NCBI GenBank assembly: GCA_902780505.1
Contig: CACZFN010000006.1
Location: 82,656 to 146,655, forward strand
Direction of reading: 5' to 3'
Source: an uncultured Ruminococcus sp.
Lineage (GTDB): Bacteria > Bacillota > Clostridia > Oscillospirales > Ruminococcaceae
Length of the DNA stretch: 64,000 nucleotides
Each line of letters starts with the position of its first letter. Position 1 is the stretch's first letter. The notes under the pieces were generated by a model that worked only from the letters and a program-made list of their open reading frames with translations, was not told the DNA's origin and ran no database searches. Of this stretch, positions 17,223 through 25,947 are shown in pieces. The position numbers and the translations under genes are program-made.

Positions 17223-18485
17223 ATGACATCTTTCAAACCGGCAGATATACTTCTGCCTGAAAATGCCGATATGCAGAAATGGTCTGTAGTCGCCTGTGAC
17301 CAGTATACATCTGAACCTGAATACTGGGCAGAGCTTAAAGAATATGTTGGTGATTCACCTTCGGCACTTAACCTTATACTGCCCGAGGTATACCTCGGAA
17401 GCGGGGACGAGCAGGCACGCATTGATGCAATACATAAAAATATGGATAACTATATCAAAGGCGGCGTGTTCAGGGAGTATAAAGACGCACTTATATACAT
17501 AGAACGCACCCAGAACGACGGCAAGGTCAGGGCGGGCTTAGTGGGCTGTATAGACTTGGAGGATTATGACTACAGCAAGGGTTCGGCATCTCTTGTACGT
17601 GCTACAGAAGCAACCGTAGTCGAGCGTATACCCCCGCGGCTAAAGGTAAGGCGCGGCGCACAGATAGAGCTTTCACATATAATGATACTTATTGATGATG
17701 ATAAGAAAACGGTGATCGAGCCGCTTGCTTTGAAAAAGCAGAGTATGACAAAGCTTTATGACACCCCGCTTGCAATGAAGGGCGGGCATATAGCGGGATA
17801 TCTGCTTGATGAAGGTGACAAGGCTATGGTGCTTGATGCCCTTGAAAAGCTCGGCGGCAAGGAAAGCTTTGAAAAAAAATACGGCCTTAAAGATACCCCT
17901 GTGCTTGCTTATGCTATGGGTGACGGCAACCATTCGCTTGCAACGGCAAAGGCTTATTATGAACAACTCAAAGCGGCAAACCCTGATAAGGATATGTCGT
18001 CCCACCCTGCAAGGTATGCGCTTTGCGAGCTTGTGAACCTGCACTCGCCGGCACTTGAATTTGAAGCTATACACCGCATAGTTACGAATACTGATACACA
18101 AAAGCTTTTAGCGGCGCTTGAAGCGGAACTGGGGCTTTCAGCCAAGCAAAGCGGGCAGAAGATAACGATAGTTGAAAACGGTATCCACCGTGATGCGTAT
18201 ATACATAAGCCGCTTTCAAAGCTTGCTGTCGGTTCGCTTCAGGTTTGCCTTGACAGGCTTCTGCCTGATATAGGCGGCGAGGTGGATTATATTCACGGTA
18301 CAGAGGTGGTAGATAAGCTTTCACAGCAGGATAATGCTGTAGGCTTTATCCTCCCCGATATGGGCAAGAACGAGCTTTTCCCGACTGTTATAGCAGACGG
18401 TGCACTTCCAAGAAAGACATTCTCTATGGGGCACGCCTGGGATAAGCGCTATTATATGGAGGCAAGAAGGATAGGAGAGGGCTGA
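17223..18485 (+). CDS. DUF1015 family protein
   Basis: The 420-aa cytosolic protein belongs to the DUF1015 family (FKPADILLPENADMQ, VACDQYTSEPEYW, LPEVYLGSGDEQ at the N-terminus; the central AYAMGDGNHSLATAKAYYE; and DYIHGTEVVDKLSQ near the C-terminus). The family is widespread and often found near amino-acid dehydrogenases, but its biochemical role is not known. The HSLATAKA motif resembles a ligand-binding helix. ATG 17223 is preceded by GGAGG at 17211-17215. An in-frame ATG at 17190 lacks such a site. It is the first gene of a same-strand run (2-epimerase, PHP protein, GH5 cellulase, radC) with no terminator until 22466. Confidence 0.9.
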   Translation: MTSFKPADILLPENADMQKWSVVACDQYTSEPEYWAELKEYVGDSPSALNLILPEVYLGSGDEQARIDAIHKNMDNYIKGGVFREYKDALIYIERTQNDGKVRAGLVGCIDLEDYDYSKGSASLVRATEATVVERIPPRLKVRRGAQIELSHIMILIDDDKKTVIEPLALKKQSMTKLYDTPLAMKGGHIAGYLLDEGDKAMVLDALEKLGGKESFEKKYGLKDTPVLAYAMGDGNHSLATAKAYYEQLKAANPDKDMSSHPARYALCELVNLHSPALEFEAIHRIVTNTDTQKLLAALEAELGLSAKQSGQKITIVENGIHRDAYIHKPLSKLAVGSLQVCLDRLLPDIGGEVDYIHGTEVVDKLSQQDNAVGFILPDMGKNELFPTVIADGALPRKTFSMGHAWDKRYYMEARRIGEG

Positions 18486-18538
18486 TGATAAGCAAACAGT
18501 CCGCTTACACAAAATTGCATGATTAAGGAGTCTTTATT

Positions 18539-19729
18539 ATGATAATTGATGACTGCAAAGCTTTGAATGAGATCAAAATGGAGCTGACAGGGCATATAAT
18601 CCCTTTCTGGTCAGCACTAAAGGACGAGGAGAACGGCGGCTTCTACGGGTTTATGAATAATGCCCTGGAACTTGATAAAAAAGCAGACAAGGGCGTTATA
18701 CTGCACGCAAGGATACTCTGGTTCTATTCGAAGGCTTATATAACCCTTAAAGATGAAATGCTCAAGGAATATGCCTTCCATGCATTTGAGTTTATGAAAA
18801 ACCACTGTATAGACTATGAAAAGGGCGGCGTGTACTGGATGCTCGATCATAAGGGCAGACCTGTTGATACTATGAAGCATACATATAATATAGCATTCTG
18901 TATATATGCGCTTTCCTGCTATTATAATGCATTTGGTGACAGGTTCGCACTTGACCTTGCATATAAGCTTTTTACGGATATTGAGGAAAACACCCTTGAT
19001 GAATACGGCTACCGTGAAGCGTTTTCAAGGGACTGGCAGCTTATAGACAATGAAGCCTTGAGCGAGAACGGCCTGAAAGCTGATAAGACCATGAATACCG
19101 TTTTGCACCTGATAGAGGCTTATACAGAGCTTTTAAAAGCTGACCGCAGTGAAAGGGTAGAGGAACGCCTGCGCTTTTTGCTTTCGCAGATGTCGGATAT
19201 AATTTATGACGCCGATACAGACGCGCTGAGGGTGTTCTTTGATGAAAAATTCGGGCTTGTCGGCGATATACATTCCTTTGGCCATGATATCGAAGCTACA
19301 TGGCTTACAGACCGCGCCTGCAAGGTGATAGGTGACGCTGCACTTATAGAAAAGTTCAGGCAGATAAATGTCAGGATCGCAAGGAATATACAGAAGCTTG
19401 CTATAGATACCGACGGCGCTATGAAAAACGAACGTGAAAATGACAAGATAGACGCTACCCGTGTATGGTGGGTACAGGCTGAAGCTGTAGTGGGATTTAT
19501 AAATGCTTACCAGAACAGCAACGACGAAGCATTTCTCAAAACCGCTAAGGGCGTTTGGGATTATATCAGGGATAATGTTGTTGATAAGCGTGAGGGCGGC
19601 GAGTGGTTTTCGGAACTTGAAGCAGACGGAACACCGCGCGAGTATAAAGAGCAGGTCGGCCCCTGGAAGTGCCCGTACCATAACGGCAGAATGTGCTTAG
19701 AGGTAATAGCAAGGGGCGTTGAACTGTAA
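18539..19729 (+). CDS. Cellobiose 2-epimerase (AGE family)
   Basis: The 396-aa protein is an (alpha/alpha)6-barrel enzyme of the N-acylglucosamine 2-epimerase superfamily. Its sequence follows the Ruminococcus albus cellobiose 2-epimerase closely as I remember it: HIIPFWSALKDEENGGFYG, LELDKKADKGVILHARILWFY, MKHTYNIAFCIYALSCYY, NGLKADKTMNTVLHLIEAYTEL, GHDIEATWL, TRVWWVQAEAVVGFINAY and GPWKCPYHNGRMC. The conserved histidines in these blocks are the expected catalytic residues. It converts cellobiose to 4-O-beta-glucosyl-mannose, which a phosphorylase then splits. That phosphorylase is not in the window. AAGGAGTC precedes ATG 18539. A downstream cellulase in the same run supports a role in cellulose use. 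Confidence 0.93.
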   Translation: MIIDDCKALNEIKMELTGHIIPFWSALKDEENGGFYGFMNNALELDKKADKGVILHARILWFYSKAYITLKDEMLKEYAFHAFEFMKNHCIDYEKGGVYWMLDHKGRPVDTMKHTYNIAFCIYALSCYYNAFGDRFALDLAYKLFTDIEENTLDEYGYREAFSRDWQLIDNEALSENGLKADKTMNTVLHLIEAYTELLKADRSERVEERLRFLLSQMSDIIYDADTDALRVFFDEKFGLVGDIHSFGHDIEATWLTDRACKVIGDAALIEKFRQINVRIARNIQKLAIDTDGAMKNERENDKIDATRVWWVQAEAVVGFINAYQNSNDEAFLKTAKGVWDYIRDNVVDKREGGEWFSELEADGTPREYKEQVGPWKCPYHNGRMCLEVIARGVEL

Positions 19730-20425
19730 ATGTACAAGTATGAAACACATATGCATACCGCCGAAACAAGCGCCTGCGCTTCCGCAGCGGGTGAGCAGCA
19801 GGCGAGGCGATATAAGGAACTCGGCTATGACGGGATCATCATAACAGACCACTTCTTTAACGGCAACTGCCACGAAAGCATTAAAAACTGCAAGGACTGG
19901 TATAAAAAAGTTGATATGTTCATGTCGGGCTATGAAGCTGCAAAGGCGGAGGGCGACAGGATAGGGCTTAAAGTGTTCTTCGGGCTTGAATACTGCTACT
20001 GCGGCGCAGATCTTCTCACCTATGGCGTGGACAGGGAGTGGCTTTATGCACACCCCGAGGTGATGTCACTGAGCGTTTTTGACTATGCCGGTCTGGTACA
20101 TGATTCGGGCGGTGTGCTCGTTCATGCGCACCCGTTCCGGGAAGCCGGGTACTTAAACGAGATAAGGCTTGTCCCGCATTATGTGGACGGTGTTGAAAGC
20201 TATAACTGCGGCAATGCAAGCGAGGTCTATAACGAAAGGGCAAAATGGTATGCCGAAAGCTTTGGCTTTGTGCAGACAGGCGGTACTGATAACCATCACC
20301 TCAGTGCAGAGCGTTTAAGCGGGATATACACACAAACGCCGCTTGAAAGCATTGATGATTATGTTCAGGCGATAAAGACAAATAATATAGCGGGGATAAT
20401 CTACCCCGAAAAACTAAAAAACTGA
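19730..20425 (+). CDS. PHP-domain phosphoesterase-like protein
   Basis: The 231-aa protein has PHP-superfamily metal-site motifs: KYETHMHTAETSAC at the N-terminus, IIITDHFFNG around residue 40, FFGLEYCY near residue 85, and HAHPFREAGYL plus GTDNHHLS in the C-terminal half. PHP proteins are metal-dependent phosphoesterases (for example histidinol phosphatase) or polymerase exonuclease domains. This stand-alone form has no known substrate. Its ATG directly follows the 2-epimerase stop with no gap, so translation is probably coupled. That raises the possibility of a sugar-phosphate substrate, which is inference only. Confidence 0.85.
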   Translation: MYKYETHMHTAETSACASAAGEQQARRYKELGYDGIIITDHFFNGNCHESIKNCKDWYKKVDMFMSGYEAAKAEGDRIGLKVFFGLEYCYCGADLLTYGVDREWLYAHPEVMSLSVFDYAGLVHDSGGVLVHAHPFREAGYLNEIRLVPHYVDGVESYNCGNASEVYNERAKWYAESFGFVQTGGTDNHHLSAERLSGIYTQTPLESIDDYVQAIKTNNIAGIIYPEKLKN

Positions 20426-20440
20426 AAGGAATGACAGCAA

Positions 20441-21676
20441 ATGACATTTAAGAAAACTTTTGCATTAGTGACCGCCCTTGTGATAGGTGCGGGAATAATG
20501 ACAGCCTGCGGAGATTCGGCATCATCGGACAGTGCGGGTGACAGTGCTTCAAAAACTGAAAGCGCGGATCAGAATAACGGAGGCGACAGCAGCGCTGATG
20601 AAGCGGCACCTAAGGACGATACTATCCACGATATGCGTGATATAACTGCGTGGGATATGGTAAAGGAAATGAAAACCGGCTGGAACCTCGGCAACACCCT
20701 TGATGCGACGGGCGGTGACGGTCTGGGCGCAGAAACATCATGGGGAAACCCTGAAACCACCAAACTTATGATAGATGCAGTCAAGGACGCAGGCTTTAAT
20801 GTGTTAAGGGTGCCTGTTTCGTGGGGAACACATATGTCTGATGATTATACAGTCGACAGCGCATGGATGAACAGGGTAAGGGAAGTGGTCGACTACGGTA
20901 TTGATAACGGTATGTATGTTATACTCAACACCCACCACGAGGAATGGTATTTCCCGAACAACGAGAATAAAGAGCAGGATATGGAACAGCTCAAAGCGCT
21001 CTGGTCACAGATAGCTGAGGAGTTCAAGGGCTATGATGAGCACCTTATCTTTGAGGGACTGAACGAACCCCGTCTGCGCGGAACAGGCAAGGAATGGACA
21101 GGCGGCGACCAGGAATCAAGGGACGTTGTAAATGAATACGAGCAGGTGTTCTATGATACAGTACGTGCATCAGGCGGCAATAACGATAAGCGCTGCCTTA
21201 TGATAACCCCATATGCTGCTTCAAGCGATCCTAACTGTATGAAAGCGCTTAAACTGCCGGATGAAAATGATGACCACCTTATAATCTCGGTACACGCTTA
21301 TCTGCCTTATTCCTTTGCACTTGATACAAAGGGCACAGATCAGTTTGACGCGGGCAGTGACGGTGGTGTTATTGACAGCTTCTTCTCAAATCTTGACAGC
21401 ATATTCCTTTCAAAGAATATTCCCGTTATAGTTGGCGAGTACGGCAGTGTAAACAAGGATTTCAATGTCGATGAACGTGTAGAATGTGTCAGCTACTACC
21501 TTAACAAGGCCGAGGAATACGGCGTGCCATGTGTTTGGTGGGATAATAATGCATTTGTTTCAAACGGCGAGAACTTCGGGCTTTTACAGCGTACTGATGT
21601 GCTGACTGATGACTTTTCAAATGTATGGGAGCCTCAGGAGGTCGTTGATGCGATAATGGCGGTCTATAATGATTAA
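20441..21676 (+). CDS. GH5 endoglucanase lipoprotein
   Basis: This is a 411-aa surface cellulase. It has a signal peptide with lipobox MTAC (cysteine near residue 23), an acidic Ser/Asp/Glu linker to about residue 65, then one GH5 catalytic domain of the subfamily 4 type: MKTGWNLGNTLDA, NVLRVPVSWGTHM, VILNTHHEEWYF, the acid/base glutamate in IFEGLNEPR, and the nucleophile in VIVGEYGSVN (about residue 333). It has no carbohydrate-binding module or dockerin, so the lipid anchor itself holds it on the cell surface. It likely cuts cellulose, xyloglucan or mixed-linkage glucan. It lies 15 bases after the PHP gene and overlaps radC by eight bases. The start follows GAAAGGAATG. Confidence 0.94.
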   Translation: MTFKKTFALVTALVIGAGIMTACGDSASSDSAGDSASKTESADQNNGGDSSADEAAPKDDTIHDMRDITAWDMVKEMKTGWNLGNTLDATGGDGLGAETSWGNPETTKLMIDAVKDAGFNVLRVPVSWGTHMSDDYTVDSAWMNRVREVVDYGIDNGMYVILNTHHEEWYFPNNENKEQDMEQLKALWSQIAEEFKGYDEHLIFEGLNEPRLRGTGKEWTGGDQESRDVVNEYEQVFYDTVRASGGNNDKRCLMITPYAASSDPNCMKALKLPDENDDHLIISVHAYLPYSFALDTKGTDQFDAGSDGGVIDSFFSNLDSIFLSKNIPVIVGEYGSVNKDFNVDERVECVSYYLNKAEEYGVPCVWWDNNAFVSNGENFGLLQRTDVLTDDFSNVWEPQEVVDAIMAVYND

Positions 21677-22457
21677 GAATTTTGATAAGAACGCTCAGGA
21701 TATCCTTGACCGCCTTACAAAGGAACTTGAAGACGATACGCCCCGAAAAGATGCCCAAAAGCGACGTAAAGACGGGGAGGTCAATCTTCATGACGGGCAT
21801 AGAGAACGTTTAAGGGAACGTTTTGCCGAAAACCTTGACTTCAATGGCTTTTCCGAGCACGAGGTGCTTGAGCTGATGCTGTTTTATGCATTGCCGCGTG
21901 TCGATACAAACGAACTTTCACATACACTTGTCAATAATTTCGGCGGCTTGTTCGGGGTGCTAAACGCCCCGCTTACCGAGCTTAGTGCCGTAAGCGGGCT
22001 TGGCAGGAAAAGTGCGCTTTTTATCAAGCTTATCATGCGTATGTGCGTGGAGTATAATATATCACTTCAGCATGGCATAAACGTAAATAATTATGAAAAG
22101 CTCTGTTCTTATGTCAGGTATCAGTTTTCGTATGAAAAGGAAGAATGTGCAAAGCTTTTCTGCGTTGACAAGGGCGGCGACCTTTCAGTGCCGTTTGAGA
22201 TAGGCAGGGGGCTTGCGCATAAAACGCATATCGACCTTAGAAAAACAATGCTTGTAATAACAAATACAGGCGTGCAGTCGATAGTTGTGGCACATAACCA
22301 TATCTCGGGGCTTCCCGAACCGTCTAAGGAGGATATCGTAATAACAAGGCGGCTTCGTCAGATGATAGAACCGATAGGCGTTACACTTCTTGACCACCTT
22401 GTCGTGACAGACAGCGGTATCGTATCAATGCGTGAACGCGGAATGATGGATATTTAG
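21669..22457 (+). CDS. radC: RadC-family JAB domain protein
   Basis: The 262-aa protein has the RadC layout: an N-terminal helix-hairpin-helix region (NGFSEHEVLELMLFYALP, AVSGLGRKSALFIKLI) and a C-terminal JAB1/MPN metalloprotease-like domain with the zinc motif HNHISGLPEPSKEDI (HxH...SG...D). An early glutamate is less obvious than usual. Despite its name, a repair function for RadC is not established. The ATG sits inside the end of the GH5 gene (eight-base overlap), so translation is coupled to a cellulase gene, an odd pairing. A terminator follows at once. Confidence 0.93.
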   Translation: MIKNFDKNAQDILDRLTKELEDDTPRKDAQKRRKDGEVNLHDGHRERLRERFAENLDFNGFSEHEVLELMLFYALPRVDTNELSHTLVNNFGGLFGVLNAPLTELSAVSGLGRKSALFIKLIMRMCVEYNISLQHGINVNNYEKLCSYVRYQFSYEKEECAKLFCVDKGGDLSVPFEIGRGLAHKTHIDLRKTMLVITNTGVQSIVVAHNHISGLPEPSKEDIVITRRLRQMIEPIGVTLLDHLVVTDSGIVSMRERGMMDI

Positions 22458-22464
22458 TAAACAT

Positions 22465-22506
22465 AAAGACTCTCTATATCTTTGGTATAGAGAGTCTTAT
22501 TATTTT
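22465..22506 (+). terminator. Terminator after radC
   Basis: AAGACTCTCTATA (22466-22478) pairs perfectly with TATAGAGAGTCTT (22486-22498), followed by ATTATTTTT. It closes the DUF1015-to-radC run and faces the convergent glgX gene. Confidence 0.88.
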
Positions 22507-22530
22507 TATGGTGTGCCGCAGGCTGCTGAG

Positions 22531-24600
22531 CTATTCAAGTACAAGCACCATAGCACTCCTCGGTGCAAGGGTAAATGTGTTGCCGCGCCTGTTAAGCATA
22601 GCATCAAGCAAGGCGCCCTTTTCGTATGGTACACCTGTGTAGAACCTTGCCTGCCAGCTATAACCCATAAGTTCGGGTGCTGTTACATCAACGGTTTCCC
22701 AGTAGGTATTGAACGCAAGGTATACTGCATCGTCACTGCCGTCCTTTTTCTTACCTGAATACATTATGCCGATAACGTGGTCACTGTCGCTGAGGGTGCC
22801 GTTCCATGCGGCGCCGTGGTGGTATGTTATGTTTTCAAAACCGAGCGATATGGGCTGAGTGTTCTTTCGTATTATCCTGTGCTTTTTACGAAGCGCCAGG
22901 AGGTCTTTTACATATTCAAATATCTCTCCGTACCTTTTGAGCCTTTCCCAGTCAAGCCATGAGGTTTCGTTATCCTGACAGTACGCATTGTTGTTGCCGG
23001 ACTGCGTTTTGCACATTTCGTCCCCCGCAGGGAACATGACCGCCCCGCGTGAAAGCATAAGTGCGGTAAATGCGTTTTTTATAAGGCGCAGGCGCAGGCC
23101 GTTTATTTCTTTATCGTCTGTTTCACCCTCTGCACCGCAGTTCCAGCTGTAATTATCATCAGAGCCGTCAGTGTTGTTCCAGCCGTTTTTCTCATTGTGC
23201 TTTTCGTTATAAGAATAAAGGTCATACAGCGTGAACCCGTCGTGGCAGGTCAGGAAGTTTACAGATGCATTGTACCCCCTTATACGCGGATCATAAATAT
23301 CCTCACTGCCCGTTATGCGGTTTACTGCCGCCTGTGCCATGCCGCTGTCGCCCTTCAGGAACCTGCGAAGATCGTCCCGGAACCGCCCGTTCCATTCCGC
23401 CCACCTGTTCCATGACGGGAACGAACCCACCTGATAAAGCCCGCCTGCGTCCCAGGCTTCTGCTATAAGCTTTACACGGCTCAGTATCGGATCAAACGCA
23501 AGTGTTTTAAGAAGCGGCGGGTTCGGCATAGGTGAACCGTCCTCGTTCCTGCCGAGAATAGTTGCAAGGTCAAAGCGGAAGCCGTCCACCCGGTATTCAA
23601 CCACCCAGTATCTGAGGCAGTCTACAATAAACTGCTGAACTATCGGGTGGTTACAGTTCACGGTATTGCCGCAGCCTGAGAAATTATAGTAGTGTCCGTC
23701 CGGTGTGAGCATATAGTAAACACTGTTGTCAAGTCCCTTGAACGAGAATGCCGAGCCATGCTCGTCCCCCTCGGAGGTGTGGTTGAATACCACATCAAGA
23801 AATACAAGTATCTTGTTTTCGTGAAGCGTTCGTATAAGCATTTTCAGCTCGTCGCCCTCGCGGTTATATTCAACTGCCGAAGCATAGCTTGTGTTCGGTG
23901 CAAAGAATGCCGTAGGACTGTAACCCCAGTAATTGAGCAGCTGCTGCCCGTCAACCACTCTTGCGCTTTCAAGCTCGTCAAATTCAAAAATCGGCATAAG
24001 CTCAACAGCGTTTATGCCGAGCTTTTTAAGGTAAGGTATCTTTTCTATTACCCCGGCAAATGTCCCCCGCGCCGCCACGCCAGAGGAACTGTCCATAGTA
24101 AACCCGCGGACGTGCAGCTCGTAGATAACAAGGTCCTGAAATTTTATATCGGGCTGCCTGCAGTCGCCCCAGTCAAAAAGGTCAGCGTGTACCCTTGCGT
24201 GGTAACTGCCGTCACCCTTAGCCTTTTTGCCCCATACGCTCTGCCCTGTTACAGCTTTGGCGTATATGTCAAGAACGTTTCGGTTCTTGTCAAATATAAG
24301 CCCTTTTTCAGGTTCGTAAGGGCCGTCTAAACGGTAGCAGTATTCAAAATCGTAGATATCAAGCCCGAATATCATAATAGACCATGTATTGCCTATCCTG
24401 AAAGAATCGGGGATAGGTATAACTGCGTAGGGCTTTTGTTCAGTCCTTTTGAAAAGTGCCACCGAGCAGGCAGTCGCATTCTGCGAATGTACAGTAAAAT
24501 TCACAGCGTTTTCGAGTGCCGTTGCACCGTTTAGTTCATAAAAGCCCGGGCGTACATCAAAGCCCTTGATCTTTCTTGTGGGGAGTAGGTTTTGTTTCAT
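22531..24600 (-). CDS. glgX: Glycogen debranching enzyme / isoamylase-type GH13
   Basis: The 689-aa protein has an N-terminal CBM48-like beta domain (VNFTVHSQNATACSVALF), a GH13 barrel and a C-terminal beta domain. Catalytic blocks are VFLDVVFNHTSEGDE, the nucleophile in VDGFRFDLATILGR, the acid/base in LIAEAWDAGGLYQVG, and TCHDGFTLYDL. This matches GlgX/TreX-type enzymes that hydrolyse alpha-1,6 branches in glycogen or limit dextrins. ATG 24600 follows GCAGGTG. A GTG nine bases upstream is also in frame. The start lies 44 bases inside the preceding gene. No other glycogen genes are adjacent. There is no signal peptide, so it acts on internal glycogen. Confidence 0.93.
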   Translation of the reverse strand: MKQNLLPTRKIKGFDVRPGFYELNGATALENAVNFTVHSQNATACSVALFKRTEQKPYAVIPIPDSFRIGNTWSIMIFGLDIYDFEYCYRLDGPYEPEKGLIFDKNRNVLDIYAKAVTGQSVWGKKAKGDGSYHARVHADLFDWGDCRQPDIKFQDLVIYELHVRGFTMDSSSGVAARGTFAGVIEKIPYLKKLGINAVELMPIFEFDELESARVVDGQQLLNYWGYSPTAFFAPNTSYASAVEYNREGDELKMLIRTLHENKILVFLDVVFNHTSEGDEHGSAFSFKGLDNSVYYMLTPDGHYYNFSGCGNTVNCNHPIVQQFIVDCLRYWVVEYRVDGFRFDLATILGRNEDGSPMPNPPLLKTLAFDPILSRVKLIAEAWDAGGLYQVGSFPSWNRWAEWNGRFRDDLRRFLKGDSGMAQAAVNRITGSEDIYDPRIRGYNASVNFLTCHDGFTLYDLYSYNEKHNEKNGWNNTDGSDDNYSWNCGAEGETDDKEINGLRLRLIKNAFTALMLSRGAVMFPAGDEMCKTQSGNNNAYCQDNETSWLDWERLKRYGEIFEYVKDLLALRKKHRIIRKNTQPISLGFENITYHHGAAWNGTLSDSDHVIGIMYSGKKKDGSDDAVYLAFNTYWETVDVTAPELMGYSWQARFYTGVPYEKGALLDAMLNRRGNTFTLAPRSAMVLVLE

Positions 24601-25390
24601 ATTGATCACCTGCCGCTATCCTGTCGTTTATTTCAGCGTATCGTTTCAGCCGTTTTTCAAAAGCATCAAGCTTTGTCCTGCTGCGAGTTTTTATCAGTGC
24701 CAAAAAGTATTTGCGAAGATCCTCGACTACATATTTAACATCAAAGGCCGCAGTTATGGAAACGCTCAGTTCCCTTGCCTTTTTGCCGGTAAGCCCGAAA
24801 AGGTTTATTATAACGATAGAATCGTCGCCGCATATCCTGTAAAGGTCATCATAAAACCCCTGTGAGAAAACCGATGAATGTATCTTTTCAGCCACGAATA
24901 TATCCACAAATACAAGGCTGTAGCTGTCGGGAGCCGCTTCCTTTACAAACATAAAAGCATCATCATTTATAAGCTCAAAACGTTCTTTCATTCTGTCACT
25001 GATAAAATACTTATCTGCTATTTCAATAAGTGTTTTTGAATATTCCACACCTGTCACCCGGCAGCTTTTGTATCTGTTTATAAGAAACCTCGGCACAGTG
25101 CACCCCGCACAGCCGAGCACGAGTGCCTTGTCTATCGGGGTAAGCTTAAAGAAGCAGTCAGCTATCCTCTGTGCGCAGGGGTAAAGCGGCTGAAAAACCT
25201 GCCTGTCACTTAAAAATACCGAGGAATAAAGATAACTGCCGCCGTTTTCAAATTCTATTCTTCTTATGTTGTTTTTGGGGCAAAACGGGTAGCGGTAGTC
25301 TGCGACTATATATTTTACACCGCTGCCTGTTTCATGGTCTTCAAAGCTTTCAAGCAGGTATCTGTTTTCTATCCCGTCAAGTATTCCCAT
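24557..25390 (-). CDS. Spermidine-synthase-like Rossmann-fold protein
   Basis: The 277-aa soluble protein has a class I methyltransferase/spermidine-synthase fold: ALVLGCAGCTVPRFL (glycine loop), CRVTGVEYSKTLIEIA (acidic residue after strand 2), LINDDAFMFVKEA and YSLVFVDIF. The N-terminal beta part (YLYSSVFLSDRQVFQPLY) resembles the spermidine-synthase N-domain. Key catalytic aspartates of true spermidine synthases cannot be confirmed, and the glycine loop is unusual (GCAGC). Its role may be polyamine synthesis, a related aminopropyl transfer, or methylation. The last 44 bases overlap glgX. AAGGGAG precedes ATG 25390. Confidence 0.72.
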   Translation of the reverse strand: MGILDGIENRYLLESFEDHETGSGVKYIVADYRYPFCPKNNIRRIEFENGGSYLYSSVFLSDRQVFQPLYPCAQRIADCFFKLTPIDKALVLGCAGCTVPRFLINRYKSCRVTGVEYSKTLIEIADKYFISDRMKERFELINDDAFMFVKEAAPDSYSLVFVDIFVAEKIHSSVFSQGFYDDLYRICGDDSIVIINLFGLTGKKARELSVSITAAFDVKYVVEDLRKYFLALIKTRSRTKLDAFEKRLKRYAEINDRIAAGDQYETKPTPHKKDQGL

Positions 25391-25403
25391 ATTGCTCCCT
25401 TAC

Positions 25404-25431
25404 TAAAAACGGGCGGTCAACCGTCGCCCGT
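25404..25431 (-). terminator. Terminator or attenuator between the YegP gene and the spermidine-synthase-like gene
   Basis: Read on the minus strand, ACGGGCG (25431-25425) pairs with CGCCCGT (25415-25409) and is followed by TTTTT. It lies ten bases past the YegP-type stop and just before the next gene, so read-through would be partial. Confidence 0.7.
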
Positions 25432-25440
25432 AATTTTATC

Positions 25441-25821
25441 TTACTTGTCCTCCGGTTCAATCACAGGAGCTTCAACCACGTTTTTCTTTACGCTTTCAAT
25501 ACCGTTCTTGCAGGCGGCCTTTGTTGTGTAGCCCTCACTTGTGGCTATCACCTGACCGTTTGTGGCTTTAAGCCTGAAACGTGTTTCGCCCTTTTTGTCG
25601 GTATATATCTCAAACTTCGGGCACTTCTGTGCTTCAAAGCCTTCAGCCGTCTGGTCTTCTATATTGGCAGCAGGTGCGTTTTTCGCTACACTTGCACAGC
25701 CGTTCTTAGCTGATGAAAGTGTTGTGAAAACCTCACCGCCTATAGCGATAACTTCACCGTTGCCTGCTTTAAGTGACCATGTAAAGCCTGTATTTGTCTT
25801 TTTAACAACGAATTTTCCCAT
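25441..25821 (-). CDS. YegP-type protein with two DUF1508 repeats
   Basis: The 126-aa protein is a tandem of two DUF1508 repeats. Repeat one spans about residues 1-47 (FVVKKTNTGFTWSLKAGNGEVIA, with SAKNGCASV) and repeat two about 68-115 (FEIYTDKKGETRFRLKATN, with AACKNGIESVKKN). These small beta-rich domains are widespread, and no enzymatic role is known. The linker and tail are acidic and alanine/proline rich. ATG 25821 follows GCAGGTC. It has a perfect promoter and a terminator of its own, which suggests strong independent expression. Confidence 0.88.
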   Translation of the reverse strand: MGKFVVKKTNTGFTWSLKAGNGEVIAIGGEVFTTLSSAKNGCASVAKNAPAANIEDQTAEGFEAQKCPKFEIYTDKKGETRFRLKATNGQVIATSEGYTTKAACKNGIESVKKNVVEAPVIEPEDK

Positions 25822-25860
25822 TATAATGACCTGCCTTTCATTTTAAAAGTCTGTAAGTAC

Positions 25861-25889
25861 ATTATAATATACTTTATAAGATTTGTCAA
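25861..25889 (-). promoter_or_regulatory. Sigma-A promoter of the YegP-type gene
   Basis: On the minus strand TTGACA (25889-25884) and TATAAT (25866-25861) are separated by 17 bp. Both boxes are perfect. Confidence 0.85.
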
Positions 25890-25947
25890 TAATTTTTGCA
25901 CTTAGCAGAAAAATTTTATATGTGTTACCCAAACATCTGCCGGATCA

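Noticed and set aside
21669-22457. RadC as a sign of a mobile island or prophage
   Set aside because: Neighbours are metabolic genes, and no integrase, attachment site or phage gene is visible.
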